DNA of 64,000 bases from JBCCIM01 sp965263205 (GTDB taxonomy: Bacteria > Bacteroidota > Rhodothermia > Rhodothermales > JAHQVL01): positions 1 through 64,000 of the forward strand of contig CBDHHF010000001.1 of NCBI GenBank assembly GCA_965263205.1. Reading direction: 5' to 3'. Positions 18,236 through 26,099 of the stretch are shown here, piece by piece (positions within the stretch are counted from its first letter, which is position 1; every line of letters begins with the position of its first letter). The position numbers were made by a program, and so were the translations under genes. The notes under the pieces are model-generated. The model ran no database searches, was not told the DNA's origin, and saw nothing but the letters and a program-made list of their open reading frames with translations.

Positions 18236-19527
18236 CGCGCAACGATGCCAAATACCTCAGTGTTTTTCTGGTTGTATTCCTGCTGGTTGTATGGATCAAC
18301 GCGCGGAGCACTGAAAACCCCTGGGAAGTAACGTTTGAACGTGGGGACTCGCAGGCGTATGGAAGTAGCATGTTGTACAATACGATGCCTTATCTCTTTA
18401 AAAATAAAGAGGTTATGCCCGTAGCCTTTCCACCTTACGAGCTGTTGGCCGACACCTCGCTTGTTAACACCAACTACATTTTTGTTACCCGTGCCCTGCC
18501 GCTAGATGATGTTGCTGTTGAGGTACTGATGCGCTACGTACATCGTGGCAACCATCTGTTTATTGCAGCCGAGCGCATCCCTGAAAGGCTAGGGAAACGG
18601 TTGCGTGTGAGGACAGATCTGGAGTTGCTAGAGGAAACAGAACGCCTTGGTGACTTGCGAGAGATCAGCGTATTTGACACAACCCGGATCAATTTTGTAG
18701 ATCCATCGCTTGCCCAGTCTGGCGGGTACTTCTATTCGACAGATTGGTTGTTTTCAACGATTCAATCTGCTCTTGAGGAAGAGGACGAAGAAGTAGAGGA
18801 CGAAGAAGTAGAGGACGAAGAAGTAGAGGATGAAGCGCCAGCGGTTGAACCAGTGCCCATGCCTTACGAAGTGCTTGGCAAATACGAAGGGGGCGGATAT
18901 AATTTCATCAGGGTACCGCATGGTGCCGGCACCATTTACATAAGCTCGGTACCGCTGGCGTTTACCAATTTTAACATGTTACAGACTGGTAACGAGCAGT
19001 ACGCGTACGCGGCGTTATCCTATTTGCCAGAACAGCGGACCTTTTGGGACGCTTATCATAAACCTGGTCGTTCATTGGTTGGGACACCGTTGCGCTATAT
19101 TCTATCTTCCAGCGCGCTCAAAGTGGCGTATTATTTAGCACTGGGTGGTTTGCTGCTCTACATGATCACGGCGGGGCGCAGGCGGCAACGCGAAATGCCC
19201 ATTGTGGCGCCCAAAGAAAACAAAACGCTGGAATTTGCGACAACGGTAGGTCGGTTGTATTTCACCGAAGGTGACCATACCAATCTCGCGGGTAAGTTAC
19301 TCGACCAGTTTAAACATTATGTTCACCATAAGCTGCGCTTACCGACGCCTTCGATTAAAGATGTACAACCGTCAGTTGTAGCTGCCCGGTCGGGCGTACC
19401 CATTGAGCAGGTTGAAATCTTGCTGAAGCGCTTCACAGGCATTGAGGCCGGCCGCACCATCAACGAAGCGGAGCTCAATATACTGGCTGGCGAACTCGAT
19501 CAATTTTATAACGCAAGCACCCGATAA
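18232..19527 (+). CDS. DUF4350 domain protein
   Basis: An N-terminal membrane helix (residues about 8-23) is followed by a periplasmic DUF4350-like region with NTNYIFVTRALPLDD and HRGNHLFIAAE, a second helix near ALKVAYYLALGGLLLYMIT and a cytoplasmic tail ending in ELDQFY. Residues 186-200 are a triple EEVED repeat encoded by a 15-base DNA repeat. Proteins of this type recur between DUF4129 and MoxR genes; the biochemical role is not known. The start overlaps the DUF4129 stop. Confidence 0.85.
   Translation: MTRNDAKYLSVFLVVFLLVVWINARSTENPWEVTFERGDSQAYGSSMLYNTMPYLFKNKEVMPVAFPPYELLADTSLVNTNYIFVTRALPLDDVAVEVLMRYVHRGNHLFIAAERIPERLGKRLRVRTDLELLEETERLGDLREISVFDTTRINFVDPSLAQSGGYFYSTDWLFSTIQSALEEEDEEVEDEEVEDEEVEDEAPAVEPVPMPYEVLGKYEGGGYNFIRVPHGAGTIYISSVPLAFTNFNMLQTGNEQYAYAALSYLPEQRTFWDAYHKPGRSLVGTPLRYILSSSALKVAYYLALGGLLLYMITAGRRRQREMPIVAPKENKTLEFATTVGRLYFTEGDHTNLAGKLLDQFKHYVHHKLRLPTPSIKDVQPSVVAARSGVPIEQVEILLKRFTGIEAGRTINEAELNILAGELDQFYNASTR
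18787..18831 (+). repeat. In-frame 15-bp tandem repeat (three copies)
   Basis: GAAGAAGTAGAGGAC occurs three times in a row (18787, 18802, 18817; the last copy ends GAT). It adds EEVED units to an acidic linker of the DUF4350 protein. Copy number can change without frameshift. Confidence 0.9.
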
Positions 19528-19539
19528 CTAGAAGGACTT

Positions 19540-20520
19540 ATGCAAGAAGAGCGAAGATTTGAGAACCGTGTGGCGCTGGATGAAATCAGGACGGCTGTCG
19601 ATCAGGTAAGGCAGGAGGTGCGGAAGATCATGGTGGGCCAACACGCACTCATTGATGCCATGCTTGCCGCTGTGCTTGCTAATGGTCACGTGCTTATCGA
19701 GGGCGTGCCTGGTGTAGCTAAAACGCTCGCTGCAAAACTTTTGGCGCGTACCTTGGATGTCGGATTTGCACGCATTCAGTTTACGCCTGACCAGATGCCG
19801 TCAGACATTTTGGGGACCGCCATCTTTAATCCCAAAACAACAGCATTTGAATTTAAGCCAGGCCCAATCTTTTCGAACGTCATATTGATTGATGAAGTAA
19901 ACCGGGCGCCGGCTAAAACGCAGTCGGCCATGTTTGAAGTCATGGAAGAGCGGCAAATGACCATGGACGGCGTTACCCACCCGATGGCACAGCCGTTCCT
20001 GGTATTTGCGACGCAGAACCCGATCGAGCACGAAGGCACGTACCGCCTCCCGGAAGCGCAGCTTGACCGATTTTTGTTCAAGCTTAATGTTGACTATCCG
20101 TCGATGGACGAGGAGACGCAAATGCTCGCCGGCCACCACGCTGGCCGAACAGGACAAGATTTGGGTAGCGTCAACCCGGTCGTCAAGGCTGCGCAGTTAG
20201 TCACATTCCAAGAAACCGTGCGCTCGTTGCACATCGAGCCCAAGTTGCTGCGGTATATCGCTGAATTGGTCCAGGCTACCCGTAACCACGATGCGCTTTA
20301 CCTTGGTGCATCGCCGCGTGCATCGCTTGCTATGATGGGGGCAGCCAAAGCTTTTGCAGCCATGGCGGGCCGCGATTTTGTGACGCCGGAAGATGTGCAG
20401 CAAACCGCTGTCCCGGTGCTGCAACATCGCGTGATGCTGACGCCCGACCAGGAGATGGAAGGTGCAACGCCGGCGCAGGTGATCACGCAGTTGATTGGCA
20501 AGGTGGAAGTGCCGCGATGA
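19540..20520 (+). CDS. MoxR family AAA+ ATPase
   Basis: The 326-residue ATPase has Walker A GVPGVAKT at 55-62, Walker B LIDEVNR at 116-122, sensor 1 in FATQNPIEHEGTY and the LPEAQLDRF segment that follows, all standard for MoxR. Members of this group act as chaperones with von Willebrand or DUF58 partners in maturation of enzymes or envelope complexes. A good ribosome binding site (GAAGGA) precedes the ATG at 19540, 12 bases after the previous gene. The next gene, DUF58, overlaps its stop. Confidence 0.95.
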   Translation: MQEERRFENRVALDEIRTAVDQVRQEVRKIMVGQHALIDAMLAAVLANGHVLIEGVPGVAKTLAAKLLARTLDVGFARIQFTPDQMPSDILGTAIFNPKTTAFEFKPGPIFSNVILIDEVNRAPAKTQSAMFEVMEERQMTMDGVTHPMAQPFLVFATQNPIEHEGTYRLPEAQLDRFLFKLNVDYPSMDEETQMLAGHHAGRTGQDLGSVNPVVKAAQLVTFQETVRSLHIEPKLLRYIAELVQATRNHDALYLGASPRASLAMMGAAKAFAAMAGRDFVTPEDVQQTAVPVLQHRVMLTPDQEMEGATPAQVITQLIGKVEVPR

Positions 20521-21851
20521 TGAAAACAGTACGCGCCATATTCCTGACACCGCGGTTTTTTCTTGCTGTGGGATTGCTCGCGGTTGCGTTTGTTTTCTCG
20601 CATTTTTATCCCGCGATGCTTGTTGCAACGCGTCTTACCCTTGTGGGGTTTGGCGTCATGGTTGCCGCTGAAGTATGGCTGTTGTTTCGGGTACGCGATG
20701 GCATTACGGCAAGCCGTGATTGTCCAGAGCGGCTTTCAAACGGCGATGATAACCCAATCGGTATCAATTTGGCGAGTCAGTATGCCTTTCCGGTAGTCCT
20801 GGACATCATCGATGAGTTGCCGTACCAGTTTCAGGCTCGGGATAATGTGCGCCGGCTTGGCATGACAGGCAGCAGCACGCACGCGATCAGCTATTCGGTT
20901 CGCCCTACTACGCGTGGTACGTATAGTTTTGGGCATATCAATGTGCTCGCCAGTACGCCGTTGCAACTGGTGCAACGCCGCTATCAGTTGGGGACGCCTC
21001 GCGAAATTCCTGTCTATCCTTCGTTCTTGCAAATGCGTGGCTTCGAACTGATGGCCGCGAGCAACAGACTACACGAAGTAGGTGTGAAGCGCATTCGTCG
21101 AATCGGCCAGGCGTCTGCTTTTGAGCGGATTAAGGAGTATGTGGTGGGGGATGACCCGCGGACGGTAAACTGGCGCGCAACCGCGCGGCGGGGTGAACTG
21201 ATGGTAAATCAATATCAGGATGAGCGAGCCCAGCCTGTATACTGCCTGTTGGATGCCGGGCGCGTGATGGAGCTACCTTTTGCCGGCATGTCGCTGCTAG
21301 ATTATAGCATCAATGCAGCGCTGGTCATTAGCAACGTTGCGTTGAAGAAACAAGACAAAGTTGGGCTGATTGCGTTCTCGAATGAGATCCACGAGGCATT
21401 GCCGGCGACGCAAGGGGTGCGGCAACTGGGCACTATCATGGATCGGTTGTATGCGCTGGAAACCAACTTTTTAGCAACAGACTACCAACGACTCTTTGGA
21501 ACCGTTCGACGCCATGCGCGGCATCGGAGTTTAATGTTGCTCTTTACGAACTTTGCTACGATGGCTGCATTAAAGCGGCAATTGCCGTATCTGAAGGCCC
21601 TCGCGCGCAACCATTTACTTGTTGTTATCTTCTTCGAAAACACCGAACTGTCAGCACTCGCCTCGACACCACCGGCGCATACCGAGGCTGTGTATTCCCG
21701 GACCATCGCAGCCCAGTTCATGTTGCAAAAGCATCAGATTGTCATGGAGTTGAGACGGCATCGGATACAATCGGTGTTAACCAGGCCCGAACATCTTTCG
21801 GTGGCAACCCTTAACAAGTATCTCGAACTGAAGGCCCGGGGTTTATTTTAG
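20517..21851 (+). CDS. DUF58 domain protein (MoxR partner)
   Basis: Two N-terminal helices (about residues 10-55) are followed by a cytoplasmic region with the DUF58 signature DDPRTVNWRATARRGEL and then a von Willebrand A-like part (YCLLDAGRVM, DKVGLIAFSNEI, SLMLLFTNFA). The usual metal-site DxSxS is altered to DAGRVM. The ATG at 20517 overlaps the moxR stop; 20520 is an equally possible start. It ends the cluster of SpoIIM, membrane protein, DUF4129, DUF4350, MoxR and DUF58. Confidence 0.92.
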   Translation: MMKTVRAIFLTPRFFLAVGLLAVAFVFSHFYPAMLVATRLTLVGFGVMVAAEVWLLFRVRDGITASRDCPERLSNGDDNPIGINLASQYAFPVVLDIIDELPYQFQARDNVRRLGMTGSSTHAISYSVRPTTRGTYSFGHINVLASTPLQLVQRRYQLGTPREIPVYPSFLQMRGFELMAASNRLHEVGVKRIRRIGQASAFERIKEYVVGDDPRTVNWRATARRGELMVNQYQDERAQPVYCLLDAGRVMELPFAGMSLLDYSINAALVISNVALKKQDKVGLIAFSNEIHEALPATQGVRQLGTIMDRLYALETNFLATDYQRLFGTVRRHARHRSLMLLFTNFATMAALKRQLPYLKALARNHLLVVIFFENTELSALASTPPAHTEAVYSRTIAAQFMLQKHQIVMELRRHRIQSVLTRPEHLSVATLNKYLELKARGLF

Positions 21852-21929
21852 CGGTTGCAGATAGAAGGAAGCAGATATAGGCAAGCAGGCGCACTGGCAT
21901 GAAATCCAATTAAATTAGCAGCACCCCCT

Positions 21930-22784
21930 ATGGCAGGTATTCTATTAGACGGTAAAGCACTGTCCCGCTCCCTTGAAAAAGAACTGGCTGTTCGCGTTGA
22001 GCGCGTGGTTGCCAAAACCGGACGGACGCCTATTCTTGCTACCATTCTTGTGGGCAACGACCCGGCTTCGGCCACCTACGTCAGAATGAAGGGCAACGCG
22101 TGTAAGCGAGTAGGGATGGACTCCGAACGCGTCATTTTGCCGGAGGAGACAACAACAGAAGAGCTGGAGCAAGTGATCGAAGGGCTTAATGCAAATCCAG
22201 ACGTACACGGCATTTTGTTGCAGCATCCTGTGCCGTCACAAATTGACGAGCGAAAGTGCTTTGACGCCATCTCGATTAAAAAAGACGTCGATGGTGTGAC
22301 AACGGCCGGCTTCGGTTTGATGGCAATGAAAGAAGAAGCGTATGGCTCGGCCACGCCGGCAGGTATCATGCGCCTGCTCAAACACTACGAGATTCCGTTG
22401 GAAGGAAAACATGCCGTTGTTATTGGACGCAGTCCTATTCTCGGCAAGCCGATGGCGTTGATGTTGCTGAACGAAAACTGCACGGTTACCATCTGCCACT
22501 CGCGTACACAAAACTTGCCTGAGCATGTCAAGCAGGCAGATGTTATCGTAGGCGCAGTTGGCCGGCCCGAGTTTATTCGCGGTAGCTGGATAAAGCCCGG
22601 CGCTGTTGTTGTTGACGCCGGCTACAACCCGGGGCCGGTAGGAGATATCGAAATTTCTGCCATTATCGATACCTGCAGCGCCTATACACCCGTACCAGGT
22701 GGGGTAGGGCCGATGACCATTGCAACGCTCATTGCGCAGACCGTCGAAGCTGCTGAAAAGTCTGCTGCAATGGATGTGCATTAA
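21930..22784 (+). CDS. folD: Methylenetetrahydrofolate dehydrogenase/cyclohydrolase FolD
   Basis: FolD interconverts 5,10-methylene-, methenyl- and 10-formyl-tetrahydrofolate in one-carbon metabolism. The 284-residue sequence has the family segments SATYVRMKGNACKRVG with the catalytic Lys, GILLQHPVPSQID, the dehydrogenase motif KHAVVIGRSPILGKP and the closing PVPGGVGPMTIATL. Length and motifs are complete. The ATG at 21930 is the standard start. It is followed by a 387-base untranslated stretch before nhaD. Confidence 0.97.
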   Translation: MAGILLDGKALSRSLEKELAVRVERVVAKTGRTPILATILVGNDPASATYVRMKGNACKRVGMDSERVILPEETTTEELEQVIEGLNANPDVHGILLQHPVPSQIDERKCFDAISIKKDVDGVTTAGFGLMAMKEEAYGSATPAGIMRLLKHYEIPLEGKHAVVIGRSPILGKPMALMLLNENCTVTICHSRTQNLPEHVKQADVIVGAVGRPEFIRGSWIKPGAVVVDAGYNPGPVGDIEISAIIDTCSAYTPVPGGVGPMTIATLIAQTVEAAEKSAAMDVH

Positions 22785-23171
22785 TTCTTAATTTGTTCTA
22801 TATTTCCTCTTCATAAAGCAGGAACGCGTACGTTGAAAAATGGATGATGCGTGCCAACTCTGCTCTAGTCTGCGCCTTGCAGATGCTGGCGAGATCCATG
22901 CCGGTGTGTAGCCATCAACCCAGACGGGCCTTCACCTCAGGTGCCGCTGTACACACCAGTATATCGTGCCCACCAGGTATCTGATTGTAATCTGATTACA
23001 TCGGCGTACGACACTCCTTCTGATTAGAGAAGATCACCTCGGATGAATTTCCATTTATCTGCTACCCTTGGGCTATCTGAACGGATGGGTTCCATGAAGT
23101 GCATTCCGCGTGCACTTCAGTTTTTTACGTGTTTTGTGCAAACTAATTTCAAGCGAGTCTCTGTGGAGCGA
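22785..23171 (+). promoter_or_regulatory. Long nhaD leader with candidate structured RNA
   Basis: This 387-base gap carries no gene that I accept. From 22903 an 8-bp outer stem, GGTGTGTA (22903-22910) with TACACACC (22950-22957), encloses two small hairpins (CCC/GGG around 22919-22927 and CACCT/AGGTG at 22933-22943). A 15-base palindrome, TGTAATCTGATTACA, lies at 22986-23000. Further on, an intrinsic terminator occurs at 23095-23126, some 45 bases before the nhaD ATG. A folded element, then a terminator, then a ribosome binding site is the layout of a riboswitch or attenuator. No known class is identified by eye; the ligand is unknown. Confidence 0.4.
23095..23126 (+). terminator. Intrinsic terminator inside the nhaD leader
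   Basis: TGAAGTGCA (23095-23103) and TGCACTTCA (23111-23119) form a perfect 9-bp stem with a 7-base loop, followed by G and six T residues (23121-23126). It lies upstream of nhaD and far downstream of folD (311 bases), so it is placed to attenuate nhaD rather than to end folD transcription. Confidence 0.8.
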
Positions 23172-24683
23172 ATGAGTGTGTCGCGTGTTCTTGTGCTTGT
23201 CTGTATGGTCTGGGGGATCTCCTCCGTTGGTCTTTCTGATGTGGCTGCGATGCCGCTCGACCCGGCGCATTACGCTGAGGTGGTGGACCAGCCTATCGGC
23301 ACACCTGTTGCTGAGACGGGTGTAGCGGTTGAGCCGGCCAGTATGCCGGCTGCTGATGGCGAAGCGCCGCCTATCTGGCTGGTTGTCCCGTTCATGCTCC
23401 TGCTTATCATGATTGCCACGGGCCCGCTGTTCTATGCCCATCATTGGCATCATCACTATCCGAAATATTCTGTGGCCTTTGGGCTACTGGTTGTAGGCTA
23501 CTACTTGTTTACCAGCAACAGTTCGCCCGTATTACACGCACTCCAGGAGTATTTCTCTTTCATTGCGCTCGTGGCTTCGTTGTTTATTGCAGCCAGCGGA
23601 ATTTATCTAGGTATCAATGCGCGTGGGACCCCGTTCAACAATGCGATCCTGCTTTTTGTAGGCTCCGTGATTGCAAACCTGATTGCTACTACGGGAGCCG
23701 CGATGTTGTTTATTCGCTCGTACATGCGCCTCAATAAAGGCCGGCTACGCCCGTACCACATTGTCTTCTTCATTTTCCTTGTTGCCAATATCGGGGGCGC
23801 ACTGACTCCCATCGGTGATCCGCCACTCTTTCTCGGATTCTTGCGCGGCGTACCCTTTTTCTGGACGCTAACCCACGTCTGGTACATCTGGCTGCCAACC
23901 ACCATTGTGCTGCTTGGGATTTTCTACATCATTGATTCGCGCAATAAAAACCAGGGCAACGTACCTGATGTAGATGCGCCAGTCGTTACCCTACAGGGCA
24001 CGAAGAGCTTCTTCTGGATTGCGATCATCATCTTCAGCGTGTTTATCGACCCTAACGTGCTGCCGTTTGTACCCAACCTGTACAAGGAATTCCATTTTCC
24101 GATTGGTATCCGCGAAATGATCATGTTCCTTGTGGCTTACCTGGCGTACCGGTTTGCCAACAAAGAGTGTTTTGAGAAGAACGAGTTTTCTTTCGAACCG
24201 ATTCGCGAAGTAGGCTGGCTATTCCTTGGTATCTTCTGCACGATGCAGCCGGCGCTCCAACTCATCAGCAATTTTGCCAAGGAGAATGCTGATAACCTCG
24301 GCGTCAGCGTATTCTACTGGGGTACAGGATCGCTATCCGGTATTCTGGATAATGCGCCTACGTATCTGAACTTCCTGTCTGCTTCTATGGGCAAGTTTGG
24401 GCTCAGCGTTGATGACCCCGCGCAGGTTAAGCAGTTTGCTGAATCTGCGGCAGCCCATCCTGAAAGCTGGTTCTATTTGCAGGCTATTTCGGTGGCTGCT
24501 GTGTTCTTTGGGGCGCTGACCTATATCGGTAATGCACCCAACTTCATGGTAAAAGCCATTGCGGAAGGCAACGGGGTACGCACACCTTCGTTCTTCGGAT
24601 ACCTGGCAAGGTATTCGATCCCCATCTTGCTGCCGGTTTACTTTATTATCTGGTTGATTGTGTACAGTGGCTATATCCTGTAG
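23172..24683 (+). CDS. nhaD: NhaD-type Na+/H+ antiporter
   Basis: NhaD exchanges cytoplasmic Na+ (or Li+) for protons. The start at 23172 was chosen because it follows GTGGAG at good spacing and opens a signal-like segment (VSRVLVLVCMVWG); the longer frame from 23043 would run through the terminator hairpin. After a periplasmic linker of about 55 residues come 12 or so helices with the NhaD/ArsB hallmarks NIGGALTPIGDPPLFLGFLR and DNAPTYLNFLSA. TYIGNAPNFMVKAIAE near the end is also typical. It acts in the inner membrane and complements the Na+-pumping NQR of this region. Confidence 0.92.
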   Translation: MSVSRVLVLVCMVWGISSVGLSDVAAMPLDPAHYAEVVDQPIGTPVAETGVAVEPASMPAADGEAPPIWLVVPFMLLLIMIATGPLFYAHHWHHHYPKYSVAFGLLVVGYYLFTSNSSPVLHALQEYFSFIALVASLFIAASGIYLGINARGTPFNNAILLFVGSVIANLIATTGAAMLFIRSYMRLNKGRLRPYHIVFFIFLVANIGGALTPIGDPPLFLGFLRGVPFFWTLTHVWYIWLPTTIVLLGIFYIIDSRNKNQGNVPDVDAPVVTLQGTKSFFWIAIIIFSVFIDPNVLPFVPNLYKEFHFPIGIREMIMFLVAYLAYRFANKECFEKNEFSFEPIREVGWLFLGIFCTMQPALQLISNFAKENADNLGVSVFYWGTGSLSGILDNAPTYLNFLSASMGKFGLSVDDPAQVKQFAESAAAHPESWFYLQAISVAAVFFGALTYIGNAPNFMVKAIAEGNGVRTPSFFGYLARYSIPILLPVYFIIWLIVYSGYIL

Positions 24684-24717
24684 CGGATCATTCCGTGTGT
24701 GGATGTTGTAAAGCTGC

Positions 24718-25014
24718 GTGATTCTGGCATATAGTTTTACAGGTTTGACTTTGGAAAAGCTCATCCGCGAATACATCCCGCACGATCCCACGCTTGGCCT
24801 TTTTGTAGCCCCTGACATTCCGTTTAAGAAGCTGCACAATGCAATAGAGGATTACGCCAAAAAGGTGCGGCGTAAAGAAGTGGTAGCGCTCTATGATGCT
24901 ACCCTTATGGGTTCTGCCAAAGACGGGGCGCTATTCATGGCAGACCGGATGGTGTTTCAGAATAACAACCTGGAGCCGGCATACGAGGTTATGTACAAGA
25001 CCTGGTGGAAGTGA
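24718..25014 (+). CDS. N-terminal part of a frameshifted PH-like domain protein
   Basis: The 98 codons include PDIPFKKLHNAIEDYA and VVALYDATLMGSAKDGALF, a pattern I associate with a bacterial PH-like domain that usually continues with a short strand and a VNRGRAT segment. Here the frame ends in TWWK and a TGA at 25012. The expected continuation is found one frame away from 24999 onward (DLVEVNLKKKM). One missing G after AAG at 24997-24999 would restore a protein of about 210 residues. The start is GTG at 24718 or a nearby TTG. The frameshift may be real decay or a base error. Confidence 0.6.
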   Translation: MILAYSFTGLTLEKLIREYIPHDPTLGLFVAPDIPFKKLHNAIEDYAKKVRRKEVVALYDATLMGSAKDGALFMADRMVFQNNNLEPAYEVMYKTWWK

Positions 25015-25355
25015 ACTTGAAAAAGAAAATGATGGGTGGGCAGCGCCTGGAATTGAGCGTTAACAGGGGGCGGGCCACCATTAATCTGGAACTAGACTTC
25101 TCGGGTAAAGCCAAAGCTGCACCTTTCGTTGCGCGGCTGCTTGAAGATGTGATGTTTAGAACCACGGAAGAGGAAATGGCGCGTGATGCAGCCCGTTCCA
25201 GGCCGCGTGAGTCGATTCGTGCCGTAGACAGAGAGCGGCCGGCGCTTGAAACAGACGTCCGGGTTGTTGAAGAAACTCTAATTGCCCTGGTTCGGGAAGG
25301 ACACCTGCTCGAAGATGACTTCCGCGACATGATGCGCGTGCTCAATAATCGGTAA
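25005..25355 (+). CDS. C-terminal part of the frameshifted PH-like domain protein
   Basis: This reading frame continues the preceding gene. It encodes the missing strand region (GGQRLELSVNRGRATINLEL), DFSGKAKAAPFVARLLE and a helical C-terminus (VRVVEETLIALVREGHLLEDD). The GTG at 25005 is only the first possible start in this frame, and true coding continuity begins near 24999. Both parts read as well-preserved protein, which argues for a recent change or a sequence error. The function is unknown. Confidence 0.6.
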   Translation: MEVNLKKKMMGGQRLELSVNRGRATINLELDFSGKAKAAPFVARLLEDVMFRTTEEEMARDAARSRPRESIRAVDRERPALETDVRVVEETLIALVREGHLLEDDFRDMMRVLNNR

Positions 25356-25376
25356 TTCGCACAAACAACATACAGC

Positions 25377-25853
25377 ATGAAACCCTATTCCATTCGACCG
25401 GCTACTGAAGATGATGGTGCTGCGGTGTTGGAAATGGTTAAAGCGCTGGCAACGCATACAGGAGAAGGATTCGAGTCATTTAATGAAGCCCGCTTCCTCG
25501 AAGATGCGTTTGGCGTCGACCCACAGTTTTCTTTGTTTGTTGCATCCGACGTTGATGGCAACCTGGGAGGCTATACGCTCTTTTATGATGCCTACGAACC
25601 CAGCCACGCTGCCCGTGGTGTGTACATCGCTGATCTGTTTGTAAACCCAGAGGCAAGGAAAACCGGGCTTGGCCGGCAACTAATAGCTGCTGTTGCGCGC
25701 GATGCCAAATCCCGTGGCCGGACGTTCCTGTGGCTCGTCTCACCCAACGAAGATGCGCACCCGTTTTATCACAACATAATGGATGTATCGCAAGGCGTAG
25801 TTGCGTTTGCGCTTACATACGATGCGTTTGATGCGCTGGCTTCGGCTGAATAA
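25377..25853 (+). CDS. GNAT family N-acetyltransferase
   Basis: The 158-residue protein has the GNAT fold: an N-terminal IRPATEDDGAAVLEMV segment, a central strand pair (LGGYTLFYDAY) and the acetyl-CoA binding motif RKTGLGRQLIAAV at about 98-110, after ADLFVNPEA. It resembles small-molecule (diamine or amino acid type) acetyltransferases, with the near C-terminal segment AHPFYHNIMD. The substrate cannot be told. It follows the frameshifted gene by 21 bases. Confidence 0.88.
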   Translation: MKPYSIRPATEDDGAAVLEMVKALATHTGEGFESFNEARFLEDAFGVDPQFSLFVASDVDGNLGGYTLFYDAYEPSHAARGVYIADLFVNPEARKTGLGRQLIAAVARDAKSRGRTFLWLVSPNEDAHPFYHNIMDVSQGVVAFALTYDAFDALASAE

Positions 25854-26099
25854 GCCCAATTTTACCCGCTAATCTTTCTTTTCATCGCTCCAAAAGCGGG
25901 GCGCCGGCATCCCCTTTTCTAATCCGCGCTCCAAAGGCTGTGCAACGATAGCGGTTTAGCAGTTCGGTATAAAAACATCTCCCCCTTAAATCTTGCTCCC
26001 GAAAAGCTGATACACTGATTTAGAGCAGTTTTGACCCAACTATAGATAGACGCACTAATACTAATTCAATTCAGTCTATCCTTAAGTATTAACTAAGCG

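Noticed and set aside
23043..23171. Longer start of nhaD at 23043
   Set aside because: It would make a perfect terminator hairpin with six T residues part of the coding region, whereas ATG 23172 has a ribosome binding site and a signal-like start.
24991..25014. Programmed -1 frameshift in the PH-like gene
   Set aside because: No slippery heptamer or downstream pseudoknot-like sequence is seen at the junction; an indel is simpler.
26031..26061. A -35/-10 promoter (TTGACC with TAATAC) before the MBOAT gene
   Set aside because: The spacer is 19 bases and promoters in this group often differ from the E. coli consensus, so the match is not reliable.
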